From assembly GCA_003017855.1 (NCBI GenBank), contig PYER01000012.1, positions 1 to 52,080 of the forward strand: a stretch of 52,080 nucleotides of DNA. Direction: 5' to 3'. Shown here piece after piece: positions 7,891 through 15,459 of the stretch (position 1 is the first letter of the stretch; every line of letters starts with the position of its first letter). This DNA comes from a filamentous cyanobacterium CCT1. GTDB taxonomy: Bacteria; Cyanobacteriota; Cyanobacteriia; Phormidesmidales; Phormidesmidaceae. A program made the position numbers and the translations under genes. The notes beneath the pieces were generated by a model that did not search any database, had not been told where the DNA came from, and saw only the letters and a program-made list of their open reading frames with translations.

Positions 7891-8802
7891 CTACTCACCC
7901 TGCTCTGTCACCTGCTTAATTTGCTCATCCGTTAAACCTAGCAGTGCTGCCACTTCGCCCATGGTCATACCTGTAGCCAGCAACCTTTGGGCCGCTTGCA
8001 ACACCTGTGCCTGTGCCTGCTCTTTGGCCGATCGCTCCTGCTCTTTGGCTAGCTGTTCTTGCTCGGTATCCAGCAACAGCCACTCACCATCCTGGTCACA
8101 CCACCGCAACCACTGTCGAGAAATTCCTTCAAATTCCCCCTGCCATAGGCCCAGACCAACCGCTAAACCCGGTAGCCAGATTTTAAGATTGCCGCTCTGT
8201 AATAACGACTGCTCTTGATAGCTGTCGCCCATCAGCTGAAAAAATCTCAAAGTACCAGAGTAGCGGTTGTAAACCAGATAGTAAGGCACTCGCAGGTAGC
8301 GCTCGTAAACCGTAAATTTTTCTGGGGGGTTTGCATCCTGTTTCTTCCCATTTCCCCCGCCAGATAAATCAAAGCCAGGCTCAGTACTATCTCCCTCAAA
8401 AAAGCGACCTAAGTCTCCCTGTTCTGTTCCAGGCGACAGAAACTCTACCACTACCTCAGGCGATCGCCCCTCTTGCCATACGACATAGCTACGCCGCAGG
8501 TCTTGCCCATCGTAAAGTCGGGGCACCCCCACCGCTAAAAACCAGTCGGGTCGCTTGTGCCACAGAGGATGCTGCACATCGTAGTAAACGTTCAGATCGC
8601 TGGCCGTAAACCAGTCCTCTCGGCTGTAGTTGGCCAGAGCCAACGTGCGGCTCAACAGCTGAGGCTGCAAATCATGGAATTCATCCGGCAACCCCGGCTC
8701 CTCCGGAAACTCGCTGGGCAAATCATACATCGTCGGCAGCGTTTCCCGAGGCGATTTGGGTGGGTCGCTTTGGGGTACCGACCGGCCTCTAGTCAAGGTC
8801 AT
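7891..8802 (-). CDS. Uma2-family (DUF820) protein with C-terminal coiled coil
   Basis: A 303-residue Uma2/DUF820 member. The N-terminal part carries DLNVYYDVQHPLWHKRPDWF (about 69-88) with the catalytic-type Asp region, and SPEVVVEFLSPGTEQGDLG (about 113-131) with the conserved Glu. The tail (about 245-300) is a glutamate/glutamine-rich coiled coil (EQEQLAKEQERSAKEQ) ending in a short helix-turn-helix-like segment (MTMGEVAALLGLTDEQI). This arrangement is common in cyanobacterial Uma2 proteins. It is only distantly similar to the 5289-5924 copy. It lies next to the decayed integrative element. Confidence 0.88.
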   Translation of the reverse strand: MTLTRGRSVPQSDPPKSPRETLPTMYDLPSEFPEEPGLPDEFHDLQPQLLSRTLALANYSREDWFTASDLNVYYDVQHPLWHKRPDWFLAVGVPRLYDGQDLRRSYVVWQEGRSPEVVVEFLSPGTEQGDLGRFFEGDSTEPGFDLSGGGNGKKQDANPPEKFTVYERYLRVPYYLVYNRYSGTLRFFQLMGDSYQEQSLLQSGNLKIWLPGLAVGLGLWQGEFEGISRQWLRWCDQDGEWLLLDTEQEQLAKEQERSAKEQAQAQVLQAAQRLLATGMTMGEVAALLGLTDEQIKQVTEQGE

Positions 8803-8904
8803 TGCGAATCTCCCTGCTCCAAACCTGACGCTGGTATTAGCCTAGACGACCTATCTTCGTCACATCGACTATTACTACCATAGTCTATGGGTCAGGCCTG
8901 ACCA

Positions 8905-8938
8905 AAAAGCGATCGCATGACACCATGCGATCGCTTTT
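8905..8938. terminator. Perfect 15-bp HIP1-containing stem-loop, bidirectional terminator
   Basis: AAAAGCGATCGCATG (8905-8919), loop ACAC, CATGCGATCGCTTTT (8924-8938). A-run and T-run flank it symmetrically, so it can terminate in both directions. It lies 36 bases past the stop of the minus-strand remnant at 8975-9076. Confidence 0.75.
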
Positions 8939-8974
8939 GCTCCTATTTAAATCATGATTATGGGCTTTAACCCA

Positions 8975-9076
8975 TCACGCCGTCCTCCGCTGGGGTCGCT
9001 TCCGCTCTGAGCGCCTTACGCCCCCAGCCATTTCGTACTCATAGCTGTCGCGGCCAAACTTCACCTTTACGCCGCT
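8975..9076 (-). pseudogene. 3' remnant of a gene cut at the IS5-like element
   Basis: The frame reads SGVKVKFGRDSYEYEMAGG and ends basic (ERKRPQRRTA) before TGA; it is about 33 codons and is followed by the strong stem-loop at 8905-8938. It has no start codon before the IS boundary. Joining it across the IS to the right flank gives nine more codons, then an in-frame stop, with no ATG, GTG or TTG. The 5' part of this gene is therefore missing rather than merely displaced. Family not recognised. Confidence 0.4.
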
Positions 9077-9153
9077 TAGAACCTATCCGAAAACCGATGA
9101 CCTTTGAGGACAGATTGTCTAGGGTGGACTTGTAGCCATCGAAGGAATCCATC

Positions 9154-9555
9154 GTGTCTACCCTCACACCCCCTCGCACAACCCCCGATATTGACCCTCG
9201 CTATCAGGTTCCTGATGAGTTGTGGGAGCACCTCCAACCACTTATTCCGAAAGAACCACCGAAACCCAAAGGGGGACGCCCTCGGATGGATGACCGTCAA
9301 GCGTTGAACGCCATCTTCTATGTGCTCTGTACGGGGTGTCAGTGGAAGGCCCTGCCTCGGTGTTTAGGAGCCGCCAGTACTGTGCATGATCGCTTTCAGG
9401 AATGGCAAGATAACGGCACCTTCACTCGCTTTTGGCAGGCGGGGCTGATGGACTATGCCCATACTCAGGGCATCGATTGGCACTGGCAGGCGATGGACGG
9501 GGCGTTGGTCAAAGCGCCGTTAGGGGGGGAAAAAGACGGGGCCAAATCCCACTGA
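9154..9555 (+). CDS. IS5-family transposase, N-terminal part (orfA)
   Basis: A 133-residue frame with the IS427-type N-terminal domain (DELWEHLQPLIPKEPPK; GGRPRMDDRQALNAIFYVL; TGCQWKALP) and the first catalytic Asp in WQAMDGALVKAPLGGEK. It then leaves the family sequence (DGAKSH) and stops. The correct continuation (KTGPNPTDRGK) is in the +1 frame from the run of seven G and five A at about 9526-9537. That slippery run suggests programmed frameshifting; an ordinary mutation is possible. Start is GTG at 9154. Confidence 0.85.
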   Translation: MSTLTPPRTTPDIDPRYQVPDELWEHLQPLIPKEPPKPKGGRPRMDDRQALNAIFYVLCTGCQWKALPRCLGAASTVHDRFQEWQDNGTFTRFWQAGLMDYAHTQGIDWHWQAMDGALVKAPLGGEKDGAKSH

Positions 9556-9586
9556 CCGAGGGAAATCGGGCACCAAGCGCTCCGTA

Positions 9587-10000
9587 TTGACCGATGGCAA
9601 CGGAATTCCTTTGGCCATCGTGGTCGCTCCGGCCAATCGTCACGATATGAAACTGTTTGAGGCCACTTTAGCCGCGCAGGGTCTCGTTCCGCCTGACGTG
9701 AAGGCCGATGAGGTTCGCCATCTCTGTCTCGACCGAGGCTATGATTACCAGGCAGTGCGCGAGATTCTGGAGTCTTGGGGCTACCAAGGCCATATCCCAC
9801 CTCAAGATGAGCGAGACCTGGTGATACACGACATCCCGAATTATCGAGCCAGACGGTGGGTGGTTGAACGCACTCACTCTTGGATGAATCGGTTCCGACG
9901 TCTGCTGATTCGTTGGGAAAAGAAAGCTGATAACTATTTGGCACTCCTTCAGTTCGCCAGCGCAGTCATCACGTTCCGGTCCGCTGAGGTTTTCGGATAG
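9587..10000 (+). CDS. IS5-family transposase, C-terminal part (orfB)
   Basis: This frame carries the catalytic core: DGNGIPLAIVVAPANRHD, the second Asp in LCLDRGYDYQAVRE and the third acidic residue in RRWVVERTHSWMNRFRRL (the Y-(2)-R-(3)-E-like region of IS5). The frame is open upstream of the ATG and reads family-like sequence from about 9534, so it is expressed most plausibly as a fusion with the 9154-9555 product through a net +1 shift. It ends four bases before the right terminus of the element. Confidence 0.85.
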   Translation: MTDGNGIPLAIVVAPANRHDMKLFEATLAAQGLVPPDVKADEVRHLCLDRGYDYQAVREILESWGYQGHIPPQDERDLVIHDIPNYRARRWVVERTHSWMNRFRRLLIRWEKKADNYLALLQFASAVITFRSAEVFG

Positions 10001-10005
10001 GCTCT

Positions 10006-10989
10006 AAGAGTTTAGCTAGAGCTAACAGGTTTCACCCCGTGCATCGATACCTACTTGATTGTCAGGCAAGGAAAGGTACTTCTACTGCAATCCTAGAGGA
10101 TTTGGCAGAGCGCTACTTTGGGTGCAAAGAGTCTATCTACCAGATTTTTCTTAAGAAAACCCTAGTGGGAGCAGTAGCCCGAATCTTCAACCCAGGTTGC
10201 AAGCTAGACACAGCATTAATCCTCCAAAGTCCCGACCAGGGAATAGAAAAATCCAGTTTTTTTATGGTGCTGGCCAGTCAGCTATGGTTTGACGATTCTA
10301 TGGGTGCCGCTACTAGCGAGAGAGACGAACGGCTAAAACTTCATCAGTTCTGGATTTTGGAGTGGCCAGAATTAGAGACTGTTCTTAAGCGAAAAGATGT
10401 AGCTGCTACCAAAGCGTTCTTGAGTTGCCAAATTGATACCGTGCGCCCACCCTATGGGCGAAACGCAATTAGCTTAAAGCGACGGTCAATCATCTTTGGC
10501 AGCACTAACCAGGACGAGTTTTTGACAGATAATACAGGCAACCGCCGGTTTTGGGTTATCCCTGTGCAAAAGCGCGTAGACCTTAACCTGCTAGCTCAAG
10601 AGCGAGATCAAATTTGGGCTGCGGCAGTGACGCTATACCAGGCCGGATATAACTGGTGGCTAAGTGAAGATGAGGAATCAATTGCGGCTGAATTTAGCCA
10701 AGCCTACCAGCCAGGAGACCCCTGGTTTGGCACCATTCGATCATACCTCCAGAAAACCTCTAGAGAGGAAATAACAGTTGTAGAAATCCTTACCTATGCC
10801 CTTGGCATCCAGATGGGGATGCAAGGTCGCCCTCATGAAATGCGTGTAGGGAATGTACTCAAAATGTTGGGGTGGACTAAAACTGATCGTAGGTTAGACG
10901 ATTCAGGAGTAAGGCGGCGGATATGGGTAAAGCCCTACCTCTCCCAGTCACAGAGCCCAACCTCAGACGTTGGAACAGGTAGATACTGT
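10006..10989 (+). pseudogene. VapE-type primase/helicase fragment of an integrative element
   Basis: VapE-domain proteins are P-loop replication ATPases of phages, satellites and islands. The readable part begins right at the IS end (LARANRFHPVHRYLLDC, the usual entry into the domain). It continues with a degenerate nucleotide-binding loop (QSPDQGIEKSSFF), the acidic FWILEWPELE and the hallmark DNTGNRRFWVIP. The N-terminal half (primase or leader) is absent. The C-terminus is interrupted by the IS110-like element. Fusing the flanks at the 7-base repeat ATACTGT restores the frame for 18 more codons to TAG at 12156. A GTG at 10039 could start a truncated product ending at 11067. Confidence 0.8.
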
Positions 10990-11004
10990 GTTGGCCCGAG
11001 ATCG

Positions 11005-12003
11005 TCAAGGGACAGCCAAGGCCGATTTTTGGGGTTTCAGCTTTTCAGGATCGTAGAGTTGACCTGAGGACAACACGCCGTAGACGATACGAATGAGCTT
11101 GTGCATAGCAGCGCCGATAATCGCCATTTTGGTTTTGCCGGCCGCTGTTAGGCGCTCACACCAAGGCTGAAGTTCTGGGGCATGGCGTAGGAAGGCGATG
11201 GCCGGGAAATATAGCGCTTTTCGCATGCGGGCATTGCCAATCTTGCAGAGACGAGTTTTGCCCTGCACCGAGGTGCCAGAGGTATGTTCTTGGGGAGTTA
11301 GCCCCGCATAGGCGGCGAGCTGACGAGCGGAGCCAAAAGCTTGGATATCGCCGATTTCAGCTAGCAACCGGGCGGCGGTATCGGGGCCAATGCCCACGAT
11401 GGAGACCAGCAAGTCCGCCTGGGCCTGCAAGTGTTCATGGCTCTGGATATGAGTGCGCAACTGCTTTTTTAGCGCCTTGACCTGAGCTTCGAGGAAGGTG
11501 ATATGGGCTTGAATATTGGACTTTAGCGCATCGGAGCTGATGGCTAAGCGGTTCTTCTCCTGGGTCAGCATGTGAGTGAGGGCATCGAGACGGCGGGTGT
11601 ACTCTTGTAGCGTTTGGATGTCCGCTGATGACGGTTGCCAAGCACTGGGCTTGAGGTCACGGCAGAACTGAGCAATCAGCGTGGCATCAGGGCGGTCGGC
11701 TTTGGTGCGCTTGAGTTGGCTTTTGGCGTAGCCGTGAATCCGCACCGGGTTGACGATGCTGACCCGATGGCCCTGCTGGTGGAGCGCTGTCGCCACACCA
11801 TGGCCATAAATACTGGTCGCCTCTAAGCACACATGGGCCATTGTCACCCCGGACTCCATCAGCCACGCCTGCAAGGCGGCATAACCCGCTTCGGTGTTAT
11901 CAAAGCTCTGATACTGGGGTTTGGCACGCTCTGGGAATAGAATCGCCACATGCAAGATAGCTTTGCTCACATCAATGCCAACGGGAATCAGGTTTTGAGC
12001 CAT
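11005..12003 (-). CDS. IS110-family DEDD transposase
   Basis: A 332-residue recombinase of the IS110 type. The N-terminal RuvC-like domain begins PVGIDVSKAILHVAI (first Asp) and includes VCLEATSIYGHGVA (Glu) and KADRPDATLIAQF (Asp pair). A coiled-coil spacer (about 145-195) leads into the C-terminal Tnp domain with VSIVGIGPDTAARLLAEIGD, AAYAGLTPQEHTSG and the catalytic-serine region MRKALYFPAIAFLRH. It appears full length and intact, so the copy may be active. IS110 enzymes use a bridge RNA to pair donor and target DNA. Ribosome site CAGGAG lies about 12 bases upstream of the ATG. Confidence 0.93.
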   Translation of the reverse strand: MAQNLIPVGIDVSKAILHVAILFPERAKPQYQSFDNTEAGYAALQAWLMESGVTMAHVCLEATSIYGHGVATALHQQGHRVSIVNPVRIHGYAKSQLKRTKADRPDATLIAQFCRDLKPSAWQPSSADIQTLQEYTRRLDALTHMLTQEKNRLAISSDALKSNIQAHITFLEAQVKALKKQLRTHIQSHEHLQAQADLLVSIVGIGPDTAARLLAEIGDIQAFGSARQLAAYAGLTPQEHTSGTSVQGKTRLCKIGNARMRKALYFPAIAFLRHAPELQPWCERLTAAGKTKMAIIGAAMHKLIRIVYGVLSSGQLYDPEKLKPQKSALAVP

Positions 12004-12094
12004 GGTTCGATACTCCTGATAATGACGGCAACGGGGCAGATCGCTCTCAGCGCTATCCTTGTTATCCAGCTTGGGGGTCTCAGGGATCCCTAAT
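12004..12094 (-). ncRNA. Candidate bridge-RNA region of the IS110-like element
   Basis: This is the non-coding stretch 5' of the transposase. It contains the palindrome AGGGATCCCT (12083-12092) and a short stem CGCT-GAG-AGCG. It is shorter than characterised bridge RNAs (about 180 nt in IS621), so either the RNA is compact or the element extends further right. This is a location-based inference only. Confidence 0.3.
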
Positions 12095-12101
12095 ATACTG
12101 T

Positions 12102-12412
12102 CCAGTCTGCTGGCGGCAATCTAGGTCAATGAAAAGGGGAGGCTCTTGTTCTACATAGCAAGCTCCAAAGGCTTTAGGGTGCGTCCAGAGTCACTCCTAG
12201 GGCTATTGTGGGCCAAACCTTACATACAAGGGTGAGTGATAGAACAGACCTAGAAGCCTCTCTCAACAATGCTTCTGGCGATTTGTCCCAACCTACCCTA
12301 CCTGTAGGTTCAACCTTAGGAAATTTCTGTAGGACAAACGGATCTCACCGTACCTCAAAGCTAGAACCCTTAAGCGGGCGTGAGTGTTGTGATCAGTTAG
12401 GAGATTGTCACC
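12102..12412. other. Interval after the IS110-like element
   Basis: The first 57 bases restore the end of the VapE frame (stop 12156-12158). The rest has no credible gene; a 72-codon plus-strand frame at 12208-12426 has poor composition and overlaps the next start. The interval should hold the promoter of the 12413 and 12634 pair. Confidence 0.45.
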
Positions 12413-12634
12413 ATGCAGATGCCTGAAACAAATCCCGATGGAATTTGCCACGACATTCACCAGCTGCTGAAAATCATTAGGAGCAAACATCAAAAGATAT
12501 CAGCAGATATTTTTGCTTTGCTCGGCCAACTCGACCCTGACGGTAAAAGACAGTTTTTGACTTGGCTTGACCAGCATGATCACAACCTCAAGCAGTGGCT
12601 ACTGATTCAAGGGAACCAACGGAGGGCAGCTTAG
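12413..12634 (+). CDS. Small protein of the integrative element
   Basis: A 73-residue, mostly helical, soluble protein (HDIHQLLKIIRSKHQKISAD, then LDPDGKRQFLTWLDQHDHN). The ATG has a good ribosome site (TTAGGAG, about 10 bases upstream). Its stop overlaps the GTG of the next gene by one base (TAGTG), implying translational coupling. I do not recognise the family. Position next to the excisionase-like gene and integrase suggests a role in element control or replication, which is inference. Confidence 0.6.
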   Translation: MQMPETNPDGICHDIHQLLKIIRSKHQKISADIFALLGQLDPDGKRQFLTWLDQHDHNLKQWLLIQGNQRRAA

Positions 12635-12957
12635 TGGCTAAGGACTTGAAAGCCGAGGTCGAGGCGCTCAAAGCTCAAGTGCAGCGACTGGTACAGACCC
12701 ACCGAGCGCTGGGGCTACCTACCTCACCTTGGGTTTCACCCCAGCAGGCCGCCCAGCTTATGGGCACAAGCCGTAGCCGGATTCAGGATGAAATCGCAAA
12801 GGCAGAGTATGCTCGCGCAACCGGACAAAAATATGACTTACTCTGGGGTAACCATTACCGCAAGAACGGCCAACACTGGCAGGTGAACCCAGTTGAGTTT
12901 GAGGCAGTAGTCTTTCTGCCTCCAGAGCAGCGGCCCTACATTGATCCGCCCAGTTGA
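12634..12957 (+). CDS. Excisionase-like helix-turn-helix protein
   Basis: A 107-residue protein from GTG 12634. That start is preferred over GTG 12595 because GGAGGG lies 7 bases upstream and the start overlaps the previous stop. An N-terminal coiled coil (DLKAEVEALKAQVQRLV) is followed by a helix-turn-helix of the excisionase/MerR kind (WVSPQQAAQLMGTSRSRIQD, about 38-57) and a short beta-rich tail (HYRKNGQHWQVNP). Excisionases bend attachment-site DNA to direct integrase towards excision. The gene is convergent with and overlaps the integrase 3' end by 22 bases. The DNA-binding call is good; the excisionase role is inferred from context. Confidence 0.6.
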   Translation: MAKDLKAEVEALKAQVQRLVQTHRALGLPTSPWVSPQQAAQLMGTSRSRIQDEIAKAEYARATGQKYDLLWGNHYRKNGQHWQVNPVEFEAVVFLPPEQRPYIDPPS

Positions 12958-14009
12958 TTGGCGCGACGCCAGATAGTCTCGTGTTGGAGCTGGTTAATCG
13001 CAGCGTGGTAAGTAGCTGCATGTACGGCCACGCTGTGACCCATCCACCGGGCCGCAATACTATCAGGCACTCCCATCACCGCTGACCTGATCGCCCATGC
13101 GTGGCGCAAGGCATAGGGGTGGTGGGGAATTTTCTTTAGGTTGGCGCTGACCCGCTGGCCCAGATCCCGGTTATCCCTGCCCTCAATTCTTACATTGGGC
13201 AATACTACGTCAGCCAGGTTGAACTGGTGCCGCCATTTATCTGGCAGGGGCCAAACGTCTCGGCGGCCCGTCTTGGAGTCGTCAAGAATAGTGATTCGTC
13301 CTGTCTCGCTGGCCAGACCACGATCCCTGGCCAGCTTAAACACCTCATGGGGCCTCAGCCCATAAGTGGCCAGCATGCCATATACCCACCGCCAGCCAGG
13401 AGTGGGAATACTGGCCCAAATAGCCTCTATTTCTTCGGCAGAGGGCACATCGTCAGGACTAAGAAGCCTAGGCTTGTACTTCCCCTTGATGGCACTGAAA
13501 TCGACTGTCAGGCCCGCATGCTTGGCTACCTGCTTAAATACCATGCAGTCATTGTTTCTAGTCCAGGTGCTGGGCTGGCTGCGACCTAGGATGTGGGCTA
13601 CTAAAAGCTCCTCGGTTAGGGGCTTGGTCGGTAGAGAGGCCAAAGGTTCTTGGTAGTTCGACTTATAAGAGCTAGGCTGCACGGTTCCAGCTTTGAGGGT
13701 TCCAAACTCTCTTGCCCAGTCAGCAGCTGTCTTTCCCCCTTGCTCACTACCTCCGCTCTCCCAGTCGGCCCACTTGAACCGCTCCAACCTGAGGTCAGAC
13801 TCCAGGCGTTGCGCTTTGGCCAGGGCAACCTTGACACCCTCAGGGCTGGCAAACACCCCTAAGGCGATAGTGCGTTGTTTGTTCCCTCTACCCTCTCCTG
13901 GTTTCTTAGGCAAAGAACCGCGCAGCGCCAGCTTGCGATCTCGACGGAATATCTTGACCCGCTTGAAGCCTTGGTTAGCCAGCTCAATAGCCTGATCGAT
14001 GCGGTCCAT
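12936..14009 (-). CDS. Tyrosine recombinase (integrase) of the tRNA-Ser element
   Basis: A 357-residue phage-type integrase. The N-terminal part is basic and binds arms or core. The catalytic domain shows the first Arg in ATYGLRPHEVFKLA (about 225), a Lys near DSKTGRRDVWPL, the second-Arg box PYALRHAWAIR (about 300-310, with Tyr where many relatives have His), then ARWMGHSVAVH and the nucleophile in ATYHAAI (about 337). It lies 128 bases from the 3' end of tRNA-Ser, the classic arrangement for integration into a tRNA gene. I could not find a second copy of the tRNA 3' end in the window, so the far attachment site is lost or outside. Confidence 0.9.
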   Translation of the reverse strand: MDRIDQAIELANQGFKRVKIFRRDRKLALRGSLPKKPGEGRGNKQRTIALGVFASPEGVKVALAKAQRLESDLRLERFKWADWESGGSEQGGKTAADWAREFGTLKAGTVQPSSYKSNYQEPLASLPTKPLTEELLVAHILGRSQPSTWTRNNDCMVFKQVAKHAGLTVDFSAIKGKYKPRLLSPDDVPSAEEIEAIWASIPTPGWRWVYGMLATYGLRPHEVFKLARDRGLASETGRITILDDSKTGRRDVWPLPDKWRHQFNLADVVLPNVRIEGRDNRDLGQRVSANLKKIPHHPYALRHAWAIRSAVMGVPDSIAARWMGHSVAVHAATYHAAINQLQHETIWRRANQLGGSM

Positions 14010-14137
14010 GCCGAAAACCTGATCTAATTCTGATCTAATTTTCTACGCAATTAGGACATTTTGGGCATAAAAAAACAGTCCTAACTGCTTTTGGGGAAGC
14101 GACTAGGCTATGGGCCGAAACTCTTGAAACCATGGTA

Positions 14138-14220
14138 CGGAGAGGGTGGGATTCGAACCCACGGTCCTTGCGGACACCCGATTTCAAGTCGGGCGCATTC
14201 GACCACTCTGCCACCTCTCC
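14138..14220 (-). tRNA. tRNA-Ser(UGA)
   Basis: On the minus strand a class II cloverleaf runs 14220 to 14138: acceptor GGAGAGG/CCTCTCC with discriminator G, anticodon arm CCCGA-CTTGAAA-TCGGG with anticodon TGA, a long variable arm (TGTCC-GCAA-GGACC) and T arm GTGGG-TTCGAAT-CCCAC. CCA is not encoded. Its 3' end faces the integrase and is the probable attachment site. Confidence 0.96.
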
Positions 14221-14496
14221 AAAGGGGGATGACTGTCACTAAAACAGCCCTTCTAATCTGTTATATCATTCCCCTGGTCCGGCTCGAAGGCTAGTCTGCT
14301 TGCTTGCAAGCTTACCTCCTGCCCGCCAAGGGTGTGCCAGACAATTCACAGGCACAAGGTAGGTCTTCAAAAAAGAGGCTCTTCGTCACAATGGTTCACA
14401 TTAATCACGCTTGTCTTTGGAGCCACAGCGCCACCTGGTGCCTAGCCCCTAGCGGCTTGCCAGTGGCCATGTAATGTCGGCCTACTACTATAAGCT

Positions 14497-15150
14497 ATGA
14501 GTCAATCCATGTTCTCGACCTGGCCTGTTTCCCTTAGTGCCCCTAAGTCTGCTGTTAAGCCCGAACAGTTGACCAGCACAGAACTGGTAGCCCTTTGCCA
14601 GCAGCGGCTACGGCCCGAGCGAACCATGTTCGCCGAACTTCTGCGCCGCTACCAAAGTCATGTAGATAAGCTGCTCTACCACCTAGCTCCCGACTGGCCT
14701 GATCGGGCTGACCTGGCCCAGGAAGTCTGGATTCGGGTATACCGAAACATGCGCCGCCTGAACGACCCAGCCAAGTTTAAAGGCTGGCTGGGCCGCATCA
14801 CCACCAATTTGTTCTATGACGAGTTGCGGCGACGCAAGCGCAATCGAGCCACTCTCTCCCTCGATGCCCCTCTGAATCTAGAAGATGGCAGCATCGATTG
14901 GGATGTACCCGCCAATGCCCCCGGTCCTGTAGACACCATGATGACGCGGGAATTTTACGACCAGCTGCATCGGGCCATTGCCGATTTGCCAGAGGTGTTT
15001 CGCACGACCATTGTGCTGCGGGAAATCCAGGGGCTCTCCTACGAGGAGATTGCTGATATGACCGGCGTGTCTTTGGGTACCGTAAAGTCTCGAATTGCCC
15101 GCGCTCGTCAGCGTTTGCAGACTGAACTACAGCCCTATTTAGGCTACTAA
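14497..15150 (+). CDS. sigG: ECF (group 3) sigma factor, SigG-like
   Basis: A 217-residue sigma-70 family protein with only regions 2 and 4. Region 2 includes FAELLRRYQSHVDKLLYHL and the core-binding/-10 segment DLAQEVWIRVYRNMRRL (about 76-92), then KFKGWLGRITTNLFYDELRR. Region 4 is the helix-turn-helix LSYEEIADMTGVSLGTVKSRIARARQRL (listed as region about 182-209). Length and sequence fit SigG, the ECF sigma factor that is nearly universal and often essential in cyanobacteria and linked to envelope stress. The gene downstream looks like its anti-sigma factor, although it is separated by 309 bases. The ATG at 14497 is the first in frame with a family-like N-terminus. Confidence 0.9.
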   Translation: MSQSMFSTWPVSLSAPKSAVKPEQLTSTELVALCQQRLRPERTMFAELLRRYQSHVDKLLYHLAPDWPDRADLAQEVWIRVYRNMRRLNDPAKFKGWLGRITTNLFYDELRRRKRNRATLSLDAPLNLEDGSIDWDVPANAPGPVDTMMTREFYDQLHRAIADLPEVFRTTIVLREIQGLSYEEIADMTGVSLGTVKSRIARARQRLQTELQPYLGY

Positions 15151-15459
15151 CCTCCCTGCAATCGTCACCTCGCAGGGTGCTCTGCCAATTCCTGGCAACG
15201 TGTGATTTAGCGAAACAGCTTACCTTGAAAGCTACGCCTAAATTGCGCCGTTAGAAAAGTCTGTAAACCTCTACCTATTGATTTATGTTTTACCGATTAG
15301 AAATACTCCCGAGAGGTTACCGATTTTAGGGTGTTGGCATTATGATCAGTACCGGCAGTAAAAATACCTGATCTGGCCTTTGGTCAGCTAAGGGGGCGTT
15401 TGAGGCCCATTTCTGCCTTGGTCGTTGTTTAGTTGCTTATTTCAGGTGTTGTTTTTGGT
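15151..15459. other. Non-coding gap between sigG and its putative anti-sigma gene
   Basis: There is no reading frame of note. It holds an ECF-like sequence (GCGAAAC near 15210) and a TATGAT (about 15340-15345) that could be a -10 box for separate transcription of the anti-sigma gene. Neither is firm. Confidence 0.35.

Larger units (their letters stand above)
9079..10004 (+). mobile_element. IS5-family (IS427-like) insertion sequence, 926 bp
   Basis: The terminal inverted repeats are GAACCTATCCGAAAACC (left) and GAGCCTATCCGAAAACC (right, read on the minus strand), one mismatch in 17. A TA dinucleotide flanks both ends (9077-9078 and 10005-10006), consistent with a short target duplication. 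Two frames encode a DDE transposase split by a +1 shift. The flanking genes do not join across it. Confidence 0.88.
10990..12101 (-). mobile_element. IS110-family insertion sequence
   Basis: It contains a single DEDD transposase gene. The 7-base direct repeat ATACTGT stands at 10983-10989 and 12095-12101; taking these as the shared core gives an element of about 1.1 kb. It has no terminal inverted repeats, as expected for IS110. About 92-98 non-coding bases lie upstream of the transposase, where IS110-group elements encode their bridge RNA. Boundaries are inferred, and the right edge could lie further out. Confidence 0.7.

Noticed and set aside
12208-12426. 72-codon frame before the small element gene
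   Set aside because: It overlaps the well-supported start at 12413, lacks a ribosome site, and its composition is not protein-like.
12936-14220. Second copy of the tRNA-Ser 3' end as attL/attR
   Set aside because: I searched by eye for GGGATTCGAACC-like sequence to the left and found none; the far site is lost or outside the window.
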